A stretch of DNA of 6,350 bases, taken from an uncultured Bacilli bacterium (GTDB taxonomy: Bacteria; Bacillota_I; Bacilli_A; RF39; UBA660). Of the stretch, positions 1 to 6,240 are shown piece after piece (positions within the stretch are counted from its first letter, which is position 1; every line of letters begins with the position of its first letter). The notes below the pieces were generated by a model. It ran no database searches, was not told where the DNA came from, and saw only the letters and a program-made list of their open reading frames with translations. The DNA lies in contig CANQZH010000070.1 of assembly GCA_947628245.1 (NCBI GenBank), forward strand, positions 1-6,350. Direction: 5' to 3'. Made by a program: the position numbers and the translations under genes.

Positions 1-26
1 TCATAACTATATTCACTAGCTATCAT
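1..26 (-). CDS. Start of an unidentified downstream gene (partial, runs off the left edge)
   Basis: Only eight full codons are visible, reading MIASEYSY and then a Glu or Asp codon (GA at the edge). The support is positional: ATG at 26-24 lies 5 bases after the topA stop and is preceded by an AAAGGAG motif at 41-35 with an 8-base spacer, so this looks like the next cistron of the same operon. In Bacillus the gene after topA is trmFO, but TrmFO proteins begin with a glycine-rich FAD-binding motif, which these residues do not resemble. The product cannot be named from this fragment. Confidence 0.5.
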
Positions 27-31
27 TTTTT

Positions 32-2059
32 TTACTCCTTTACATAATCACAGTTCATACAACAAACCTTATCTTTTTTTTCAACTAATAAGCTTTGACA
101 TTTTGGACAAAGTTCCCCTGTTGGTTTATCCCAAGTTGCAAAATTACATTTTGGATAATTATTACAACCATAAAATATTTTACCTCTTTTAGTTTTTCTT
201 TCAACTAAATTACCATTACAATTAGGACATTTACAAACTTCTACTACTTCTTTTTGAACTTTTTTAATATATTTACATTTTGGATAATTTGAACAAGCTG
301 TAAATTCACCATATTTACCTCTTCTAATAACTAAAGGATTACCACACTCTGGACACACTTCTCCAGTTTCTTTGGCTTCCTTTTTCTCCATTTTAGAAAA
401 AGCTGTTTCAACTAATGGTTCAAAATCATTATAGAAATCTTTTAAAACTTTAATATGATCTAATTTATCTAAGGCAATTAAATCTAAATCATTTTCCATA
501 TTAGCTGTATATTTAACATTAATTATATCTTTAAAAAATTCTTGTAATTTATCAGTTGTTTCGATTCCTACTTCAGTTGGAAAAAACTTTTTATCTTCTA
601 ATTTAACATATTCTCTTTCTTTTAAAGTTGTAATTATAGGAGCATAGGTACTAGGTCTTCCTATTCCCAAACTTTCCATTTCTTTAATTAATGAACTTTC
701 AGTATATCTTGGTTCTGGTTTAGTAAAATGTTGTTCTTTTTTTATTTCATTTGCTACTACAACATTACTTTGATAAGATTTTAAATCTGGTAAAATTGTA
801 TCTTTTTGTTCTTCAAATTGATCATAAACTTTTAAATATCCATCAAAGGTTAAAACTGAACCAGTTGCTTTAAATAGATAATCATTATTTTCTAATAATA
901 CGGTTGTATTATTTAATTTAGCAGGAGCCATAATACTTGCTAAAGCTCTTTTATAAATTAAATTATATAATTTATATTCTTCATTTGTTAAATACTTTTT
1001 AATACTTTCAGGAGTTCTTGTAATACTTGTTGGTCTAATACCTTCGTGAGCATCTTGAACATTTTCTTTTTTCTTACTTACTTTTACTGAACCAACATAT
1101 TCTTTACCATAATTATTTTCAATAAACTTTTTAGTTTCGCCTACAAACTCAGGACTAACTCGATCTGAATCAGTACGCATATATGTAATTAAACCAACAC
1201 TCTCGCCTCCAAGACTAACTCCTTCATATAGTTTTTGGGCAATTCGCATTGTACTTGCAGGTGCCAAATTAAGTTTTGAAGAAGCAAGTTGTTGCATTGT
1301 TGTTGTTTTAAATACTGGTTTACTACTTCTTTTACTTTCTTTTTCTAAAACACTTTGAATTTTAAAAGATTTATTTAATTTATCTAAAATTTCATTTGCT
1401 TCATCTTCACTAGAAATTTTAATTTTTTTATCTTTATATTTTTCTAATTCAGCTTCAAAATCATTAAATAAAGCAGTGATAGTCCAATATTCTTCCGGAA
1501 TAAAAGCTTCAATTTGTCTTTCCCTGTCAACAATTAATTTTAAAGCAACACTTTGAACTCTACCAGCAGATTTACCACCTGTTTTACTTTGCATTAATTT
1601 ACTTAATCTAAAACCAATAATTCGATCTAAAATTCTTCTTGTTTCTTGGCTTTTAACTAATTCATCATCTATTTTTCTTGGATTATTAATAGCATTTAAA
1701 ACAACATTTTTAGTTATTTCATTAAAAGTTACTCGAACATAATCTTTATCTTTTAACTTTAAAGCTTCTTTTAAATGCCAAGAAATAGCTTCTCCTTCTC
1801 GGTCTGGGTCAGTTGCTAAATAAACTAAATCAGCATTACTAACATCTTTTTTTAATTCACTAATTAATTTTTTCTTTCCTTTAATGGGAATATATGTAGC
1901 TTTAAAATCACCATCAACATCTACACCTAAACCAAATTTACCAGATGTTGCTAAATCCATAATATGACCTTTACTAGACACTACTTTAAAATCTTTGCCT
2001 AAAAAAGCCCCGATAGTTTTACTTTTATGTGGAGATTCCACAATCATTAATTTACTCAT
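32..2059 (-). CDS. topA: DNA topoisomerase I (type IA), with three C-terminal zinc-finger repeats
   Basis: This enzyme relaxes negatively supercoiled DNA by nicking one strand through a 5'-phosphotyrosine link and passing the other; it acts in the cytoplasm on the chromosome. The 675-residue protein has the expected order. An N-terminal Toprim domain carries VESPHKSKT (catalytic Glu8, Lys12) and the metal-binding TDPDREGE (Asp84, Asp86, Glu88). The topoisomerase core follows with SAGRVQS at 164-170, the active-site ITYMRTDS (Tyr293, Arg295), HEGIRPT at 338-344 and GIGRPSTYA at 465-473. The tail has three Cys4 zinc repeats: C569/C572/C589/C595, C611/C614/C632/C638 and a shorter C651/C654/C667/C670. 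The ATG at 2059 has AAAGGA at 2072-2067 with a 7-base spacer, and it overlaps the upstream stop by 8 bases. The length is normal for Bacillota TopA and all key residues are present. Confidence 0.98.
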   Translation of the reverse strand: MSKLMIVESPHKSKTIGAFLGKDFKVVSSKGHIMDLATSGKFGLGVDVDGDFKATYIPIKGKKKLISELKKDVSNADLVYLATDPDREGEAISWHLKEALKLKDKDYVRVTFNEITKNVVLNAINNPRKIDDELVKSQETRRILDRIIGFRLSKLMQSKTGGKSAGRVQSVALKLIVDRERQIEAFIPEEYWTITALFNDFEAELEKYKDKKIKISSEDEANEILDKLNKSFKIQSVLEKESKRSSKPVFKTTTMQQLASSKLNLAPASTMRIAQKLYEGVSLGGESVGLITYMRTDSDRVSPEFVGETKKFIENNYGKEYVGSVKVSKKKENVQDAHEGIRPTSITRTPESIKKYLTNEEYKLYNLIYKRALASIMAPAKLNNTTVLLENNDYLFKATGSVLTFDGYLKVYDQFEEQKDTILPDLKSYQSNVVVANEIKKEQHFTKPEPRYTESSLIKEMESLGIGRPSTYAPIITTLKEREYVKLEDKKFFPTEVGIETTDKLQEFFKDIINVKYTANMENDLDLIALDKLDHIKVLKDFYNDFEPLVETAFSKMEKKEAKETGEVCPECGNPLVIRRGKYGEFTACSNYPKCKYIKKVQKEVVEVCKCPNCNGNLVERKTKRGKIFYGCNNYPKCNFATWDKPTGELCPKCQSLLVEKKDKVCCMNCDYVKE
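35..41 (-). promoter_or_regulatory. Ribosome binding site of the partial gene at the left edge
   Basis: Minus-strand AAAGGAG, 8 bases of mostly A before ATG 26-24. It is the best match to the Shine-Dalgarno consensus in the window and lies within the last codons of topA, so translation of the two genes may be coupled. It is the main reason for calling a gene in the last 26 bases. Confidence 0.6.
144..289 (-). repeat. Direct repeat inside topA from duplicated zinc fingers
   Basis: The 17-base plus-strand word ttacattttggataatt occurs identically at 144-160 and 273-289, 129 bases apart. On the coding strand both copies encode the NYPKC core of two successive TopA zinc-finger repeats. It reflects an ancient protein-level repeat with identical codons, not a mobile or regulatory element, although it is long enough to be a slippage or recombination point. 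Confidence 0.8.
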
Positions 2060-4034
2060 TATCTAATCCTTTCTTATAATGCTCTAGACCTTCTTCTAAG
2101 TAATTAAAATAATTTTCACTAATAGCTAAATTACTCATTCTAATTTTATTCATTACATCTTGATTAATTCTTTGCAACTCTTCTGTAGTATATACCTTTT
2201 GCCCTAGATAATCAATACTTGAATTAGCCGCATTATAAATTGCCACATCATCTTGCCAAGAACCATCAGCATAAATAACCCGATTAGTTAAATTATCACT
2301 AAATAAATCTTCGCCTAAATATAATCTTGGATCATAATCTAAATCAAATAAATTAGCAATTGTTGGAGTTAAATTGATATATGAATTATTTGTTTCAAAT
2401 GTTTCTTTTTCTAACTCTGGATTATATATTAAAAATGGTGTTTTTTCAATTTCAAAACCTTTTGAAACATCATAAGGTAAAAATGAATCTACTTCATCAT
2501 CGGTTAAAGCATAAGGATAATGATCACCATATAAAACTATAACCGTATCATCTAAACGATCATTTTCTTCTAATTCATCTAATAGTACACCTAAGGCATC
2601 ATCAGTTACTTTAACTTTAGATAAATAATATTTTACAGAATCATCATAATCATCATCAAAATAATCATAATATAAATCACCTAAATCAGATTCTCCATAA
2701 GGATGATGAGCACTTACAGTTGTAAACCAAACGAAAAATTTATCTTCATTAATAAAATAAGGCATTATTTCTTTTAAATATTCTGCATCATTAGGCCAAT
2801 GTAAAGATTCAAAATTATAATCTTTTAAATCAGTTATATCATAAAAATTACTACTTCCTAAATTTTTATGAATTGTTTTACGAACATAAAAATCTTCATT
2901 ATAATCGTGAAAACTCATTGTTTTATAACCAGCTTTATTAAATAAATTAAAGATTGATTCAAAATAAGTATTATCTTTATAAATATTACCAGTACAAATA
3001 TTATTAATGGTATATAAAGAAGTCATCCCACTTTCTTCATTATTAATAGTTGAACAAGAATTTCTAGGACTATAATTATTTTCCCAATACCAACCATTTT
3101 CTAAAAGTCTTGCAAAATTAGGAAAATATGTTGGATTAGTAATAACCGTATTAACTGATTCTAACATTAAAACAATTAAATTTTTATCTTTAAAATAACC
3201 AGTATAATCATTTTTCTTAGTTATTGTTCGATTCATAAAATAACTATTTAAATTTTTATAAGTAGTATCATTTGTCGATTCTTGTAACATTTTCCAAGCT
3301 GTATCATCTATTTTACGAGAATTTTCATCTTCTTCTACTTCATCAGTATTAATCATAACATTTCCCTCATCTTGATAAGGAATAATTAAAGCTTTTAAAT
3401 CTAGTAAGCCATACATCGTAGATCCAAACTGATTAACCGCTATACTAGAATTAACTGGATTATGAAAAGCTTCAAGATTAGATACTAATTGTAAAGGATT
3501 TTGCATAAAAGGAATAATTAAAGTTAAGTAATAAATAAAGATGGTACCAAGAAAAATTAAAAAGATAGATAAACGATTTTTAAAATCAAAAAAGACTTTT
3601 GGCTCTTCTTTATGATGCATCATTATTAAATAAATAAGATAAATAATAGTTGGAAATAAAATTAAATAATATTCTAATTTTAAACTTTTAATAAAATCTA
3701 TTATATAGCTAGTAACTGCTCCAAATTGCGAACTAGTTCCTAAAGACATATAAATTCCTATAAAATTTAATAATCCTGCTTGAGCCATTGCATAAATAGA
3801 TATAAAGAGTAAAAGAATAAAATTAATAATTCTAGTAGTTTTAATATTATGAAAAAAAGACGTTATAAAATTAAAAACAATACATATAGCTAAAGAACTT
3901 AACATTATTCTAAAAGTTGCATATGAGAAAACATTATAGTTTTCAACAACCCGAAAAATAAGCTCTACTGCCCAAAAATAAATAGTTATTATTAAAGTTT
4001 CAAGCCAAAATTGTTTATTTATTTTTAACTTCAC
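2052..4034 (-). CDS. LTA synthase family membrane sulfatase / phosphoglycerol transferase
   Basis: Probable polytopic membrane enzyme of the lipoteichoic-acid-synthase family. Members transfer glycerol phosphate (or a related phospho-head group) from lipid to a cell-surface polymer or glycolipid outside the membrane. The 660 residues counted from GTG 4034 show five hydrophobic helices at about 8-27, 41-61, 70-91, 122-139 and 155-176. An acidic linker follows, then an extracellular sulfatase-fold domain from about 285. Expected metal and catalytic positions are Glu292 in MLES, Thr329 in CSTINNE (nucleophile position of LtaS), His443 in AHHPY, and Asp504-His505 in YGDHY. The longer open frame starts at GTG 4043, but that codon lies within the Shine-Dalgarno sequence (4047-4040), so GTG 4034 is preferred. 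The gene overlaps the end of rnhB by 20 bases and topA by 8. The nucleophile loop differs from the GKTSDAE-type motif of true LtaS, so the exact substrate is open and no gene symbol is given. Confidence 0.88.
   Translation of the reverse strand: MKLKINKQFWLETLIITIYFWAVELIFRVVENYNVFSYATFRIMLSSLAICIVFNFITSFFHNIKTTRIINFILLLFISIYAMAQAGLLNFIGIYMSLGTSSQFGAVTSYIIDFIKSLKLEYYLILFPTIIYLIYLIMMHHKEEPKVFFDFKNRLSIFLIFLGTIFIYYLTLIIPFMQNPLQLVSNLEAFHNPVNSSIAVNQFGSTMYGLLDLKALIIPYQDEGNVMINTDEVEEDENSRKIDDTAWKMLQESTNDTTYKNLNSYFMNRTITKKNDYTGYFKDKNLIVLMLESVNTVITNPTYFPNFARLLENGWYWENNYSPRNSCSTINNEESGMTSLYTINNICTGNIYKDNTYFESIFNLFNKAGYKTMSFHDYNEDFYVRKTIHKNLGSSNFYDITDLKDYNFESLHWPNDAEYLKEIMPYFINEDKFFVWFTTVSAHHPYGESDLGDLYYDYFDDDYDDSVKYYLSKVKVTDDALGVLLDELEENDRLDDTVIVLYGDHYPYALTDDEVDSFLPYDVSKGFEIEKTPFLIYNPELEKETFETNNSYINLTPTIANLFDLDYDPRLYLGEDLFSDNLTNRVIYADGSWQDDVAIYNAANSSIDYLGQKVYTTEELQRINQDVMNKIRMSNLAISENYFNYLEEGLEHYKKGLDNE
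2067..2072 (-). promoter_or_regulatory. Ribosome binding site of topA
   Basis: Minus-strand AAAGGA, 7 bases before the ATG at 2059-2057. It sits inside the Lys-Lys-Gly codons at the end of the upstream sulfatase gene, whose TAA stop (2054-2052) lies within the first codons of topA (ATGAGTAA overlap). This arrangement suggests translational coupling of the two genes. Confidence 0.7.
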
Positions 4035-4662
4035 AACTACCACCTTTATTAATTAAATCACGAACTGGACGATAAGTAAACCTATAATCTTTAGTTGGAC
4101 CGTAAAGTTCTAAAAGCTCTAAATGTCTTTTAGTTGGATATCCTTTATGTTTTTCAAATTCATATTTAGGATATTTTAAAGCCATTTCTTTCATTATATT
4201 ATCTCTTGTAACTTTAGCAATTACACTGGCAGCCGCAATTGATAAGGATAAGGCATCCCCGTGAATAATTGATAAGACAGGAAGCTCATAACCAGGCATT
4301 GGCATGGCATCAGTTAAAACATAATCTGGTTTAACTTTTAATTTACTGATAGCCTCTTTCATTGCTAGACGACTTGCTTCATAAATATTTATTTCATCTA
4401 TTTTTTTAGCATCAACTATCCCAATACCATAACTAATAGCATCTTCTTTAATTTTATTAAAATAATATTCTCGCTTTTTTTCACTTAATTGTTTCGAATC
4501 AGTTAAACCAGCAAGTTCATAATCAACTGGTAAGATTACAGCCCCAGCTACAACAGGTCCAACTAAAGGTCCACGCCCTGCTTCATCGCAACCACAAATT
4601 AACTTATAGCCTTGTTTATATAACTCTTTTTCATATTTTTTCATATCTACTACAGTTTTCAC
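4015..4662 (-). CDS. rnhB: Ribonuclease HII
   Basis: This endonuclease cuts the RNA strand of RNA-DNA hybrids and incises at single ribonucleotides misincorporated in DNA, starting their excision; it is cytoplasmic. The 215-residue protein carries the signature CDEAGRGP with catalytic Asp26 and Glu27 followed by the Gly-Arg-Gly motif at 29-31. It also has TDSKQLS at 54-60, Asp118 in VLTDAM, Asp136 in HGDA (18 residues later, the usual family spacing), the AAASVIAKVTRD helix at 143-154, and HKGYPTKRH with Tyr175. All four acidic catalytic residues are present and the length is typical. The start is GTG 4662, supported by AAGGGTG at 4676-4670 with a 7-base spacer; the internal ATG at 4644 has no such site. 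The rbgA stop codon is only 12 bases upstream and lies in that ribosome binding site, so the two are probably co-translated. The same rbgA-rnhB pair is known in Bacillus. Confidence 0.97.
   Translation of the reverse strand: MKTVVDMKKYEKELYKQGYKLICGCDEAGRGPLVGPVVAGAVILPVDYELAGLTDSKQLSEKKREYYFNKIKEDAISYGIGIVDAKKIDEINIYEASRLAMKEAISKLKVKPDYVLTDAMPMPGYELPVLSIIHGDALSLSIAAASVIAKVTRDNIMKEMALKYPKYEFEKHKGYPTKRHLELLELYGPTKDYRFTYRPVRDLINKGGSCEVKNK
4040..4047 (-). promoter_or_regulatory. Ribosome binding site that decides the sulfatase start
   Basis: Minus-strand AAAGGTGG, 5 bases (TAGTT) before GTG 4034-4032. The earlier in-frame GTG at 4043-4041 is part of this motif and has no separate upstream site, so the later GTG is the probable start. 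The motif is embedded in Lys-Gly-Gly codons near the end of rnhB. Confidence 0.65.
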
Positions 4663-4669
4663 TTTTATT

Positions 4670-4676
4670 CACCCTT
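4670..4676 (-). promoter_or_regulatory. Ribosome binding site of rnhB, overlapping the rbgA stop
   Basis: Minus-strand AAGGGTG followed by AATAAAA and the GTG start at 4662-4660. The TAA stop of rbgA (4677-4675) shares its two A bases with the start of this motif. It supports a GTG start for rnhB over the ATG 18 bases further in. Confidence 0.65.
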
Positions 4677-5559
4677 ATCTATTATCAAATGTAATATTTT
4701 TTATAACGGAACTTCTAATATCATTAATTATTTTTTTAGAAACAAGATCATAATCTACTTCACCATTTCTAATAGCTCCAATTTTCTTAGCAATTATTTC
4801 ATAAACTTCTTCAAAATCATCAATATCAAGAATACCATATCTTTCTTTTAAGATTGTTGGATAATATTCGTGTAATTTTTTAATAATATGAACGGCAACA
4901 TCATTAATTGGTAATATTTCTTCTTTAATTGCTGTAAAAGTTGCTAAATTTAAAGCTTCTTCTTCTTGATTTAATTTAGGCCATAAAATACCTGGAGTAT
5001 CTAAAAGTAATAAATCATTTTTAGCTTTTAACCAAGTTAAATTTTTGGTAACACCAGGAGCATTTTCTACTTTAGCAACTTTTTTACCACATAATTTATT
5101 AATTAAAGTTGATTTACCAACATTAGGTATTCCAATAACTAAAGATCGAATTTCATTTTTTAATAAACCTTTATTTTTTCTTTTGACTAAAATATCTTGC
5201 ATTAAATTAAATGTTGTTTCATAAATTAAATTAATATCTTTATTATCATTTAAATCAACTAATAATACTTTATAACCTAAATTTTCATAATATTTAACCC
5301 AATTATTAGTATATTTTAAATCACATAAATCCTTTTTAGTCATTATTAAAATTTTAGGTTTATTACCAATTATATCATAAATATCTTTAATTTTAGATGA
5401 AAAGGGAATTCTTGCATCAACTAATTCATAAACAATATCAATTAAATCATATTTTTCTCTAATCATTCTTTTAGTTTTAGCCATATGTCCAGGATACCAG
5501 TTAATTCCGACTGATGTTAATCTTTTTTCTCGATTATTTTTTGCATTATTTTTATTCAT
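4675..5559 (-). CDS. rbgA: Ribosome biogenesis GTPase RbgA (YlqF family)
   Basis: This circularly permuted GTPase acts late in 50S ribosomal subunit assembly; in Bacillus it is needed for correct incorporation of late large-subunit proteins. Counting from ATG 5559 (294 residues), the protein shows the family opening WYPGHMAK at 21-28. The permuted GTPase motifs follow in the order G4 TKKD at 74-77, G1 P-loop GIPNVGKST at 143-151, G2 Thr in GVTK near 171, and G3 DTPG at 187-190. A C-terminal helical RNA-binding region completes it. An ATG at 5574 would add five residues, but it sits next to and partly in the GGAAGTGA ribosome binding site, so 5559 is preferred. A short, basic, Asn-rich tail of about 20 residues precedes the usual N-terminus, making the protein slightly longer than Bacillus RbgA. 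The gene is directly followed by rnhB and preceded, after 18 bases, by the stop of the broken dinD. Confidence 0.96.
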   Translation of the reverse strand: MNKNNAKNNREKRLTSVGINWYPGHMAKTKRMIREKYDLIDIVYELVDARIPFSSKIKDIYDIIGNKPKILIMTKKDLCDLKYTNNWVKYYENLGYKVLLVDLNDNKDINLIYETTFNLMQDILVKRKNKGLLKNEIRSLVIGIPNVGKSTLINKLCGKKVAKVENAPGVTKNLTWLKAKNDLLLLDTPGILWPKLNQEEEALNLATFTAIKEEILPINDVAVHIIKKLHEYYPTILKERYGILDIDDFEEVYEIIAKKIGAIRNGEVDYDLVSKKIINDIRSSVIKNITFDNR

Positions 5560-5564
5560 TTTTA

Positions 5565-5572
5565 TCACTTCC
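5565..5572 (-). promoter_or_regulatory. Ribosome binding site that decides the rbgA start
   Basis: Minus-strand GGAAGTGA matches the GGAGGTGA anti-16S consensus at seven of eight bases and lies 5 bases before ATG 5559-5557. The upstream ATG 5574-5572 overlaps its first base, and nothing comparable precedes that ATG. Confidence 0.6.
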
Positions 5573-5876
5573 ATAAACTATTTAACTTCTTCAAGTTTTT
5601 CTTGTTCCCTATTTTCCAATTGTTTCTTTTCTCTTTCAAGTTCTTTTAAACTTTTCTTAGGTGTCGGCATTTCTTCAGGCATCATTCCACCAATATCTTG
5701 AATAGCTTTTCGTACCTTTTTACCAACTTCATAGTGAACAGCCTTGGCATTATTCTCACCTTGTACATTATCTTTAATTAATCTTTGTTTCGTTTGATTT
5801 ATTCTAAATAGATTTGCAATTAATTCATCTTCATTCATATTATCTAGTATATCTTCTCTATAACGCAATTTCTTTC

Positions 5877-5883
5877 TTTTAAA
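5877..5883 (-). other. Slippery heptamer T TTA AAA in the broken dinD
   Basis: In the frame of the upstream dinD half the codons are TTT TTA AAA GAA, so the heptamer T TTA AAA is in the phase needed for -1 ribosomal frameshifting (X XXY YYZ). A -1 slip here would move ribosomes into the frame of the C-terminal half and give a full-length product in which about seven residues are altered (RQLMIFL in place of ETADDIF). No clear stimulatory pseudoknot or internal ribosome binding site is evident by eye. In so AT-rich a genome this motif can arise by chance. Confidence 0.35.
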
Positions 5884-5900
5884 AATATCATCAGCTGTCT

Positions 5901-5903
5901 CCC
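5901..5903 (-). other. Site of the single-base frameshift in dinD
   Basis: The coding strand reads AAT GGG AGA CAG CTG. Adding one base in or beside the GGG gives AAT GGG GAG ACA GCT GAT, that is Asn-Gly-Glu-Thr-Ala-Asp, which leads straight into the conserved DinD C-terminal half. A one-base loss in a run of G is the simplest explanation. In the resumed frame a TAA at 5907-5905 lies immediately upstream, which places the break between 5904 and the first resumed family codon at 5901-5899. Confidence 0.8.
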
Positions 5904-6214
5904 ATTATATAATCCCTTATATCCTGCATTATGAAATTCTGCCATATTTTTAACACCAGCAGATGAAGCAACTTTTTGAAGTGTATAATTACCTTGCCTA
6001 GTTAACTTCCTTTGATAAAACCTTTTTTCATCGTCTGATAAAGATTCATATTCTTGCTCTGTAATTTCTTGTTTCCTTGTTTGAATAGCAAAATAAGTTT
6101 GCCCTAAAGCAACTACATCTTTACTTGGATCAGCATTTTGTACTATTAGATAACATATGTATCTCGATAGTTTATAATCTTGTATGTTAACATTAGCATT
6201 ATTGTTTCTCTTCG

Positions 6215-6240
6215 ACAACTTGTTGACTTCAACGAGTTGT
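6215..6240. repeat. Near-perfect 26-base inverted repeat within dinD
   Basis: The plus strand reads ACAACT t GTTGA ct TCAAC g AGTTGT: eleven of twelve arm positions are complementary around a two-base centre, with one mismatch (t/g). In RNA the inner pairs next to the centre would open to give a four-base loop. It lies in codons for QLVEVNKLS, a conserved part of DinD, and is built with codons (CTC, GTC, AAC, TTG) unusual for this AT-rich window. Whether it is a binding site or a by-product of coding is not visible. Confidence 0.6.

Noticed and set aside
144..289. The 17-base direct repeat as a mobile-element or attachment-site signature
   Set aside because: Both copies encode the same NYPKC core of adjacent TopA zinc fingers in the same phase, which fully explains the match.
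4642..4644. ATG as the start of rnhB (MKKYEKEL)
   Set aside because: No Shine-Dalgarno precedes it, whereas GTG 4662 has AAGGGTG at a good distance. The ATG remains possible but less likely.
5610..5640. Weak promoter (TTGAAA, 17 bases, GAAAAT) at the end of dinD, before rbgA
   Set aside because: The -10 matches only four of six positions and the sequence encodes the Lys/Glu-rich DinD tail; not enough to call it over background.
5578..5868. A separate 96-residue gene starting at TTG 5868
   Set aside because: It is the C-terminal half of DinD in a shifted frame. Family residues continue upstream of the TTG, and no ribosome binding site precedes it.
5904..5909. TATAAT on the minus strand as a -10 promoter element for rbgA
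   Set aside because: It is the Tyr-Asn codons of the conserved GLYNG motif, there is no TTGACA-like element at the right distance, and such hexamers are frequent at this base composition.
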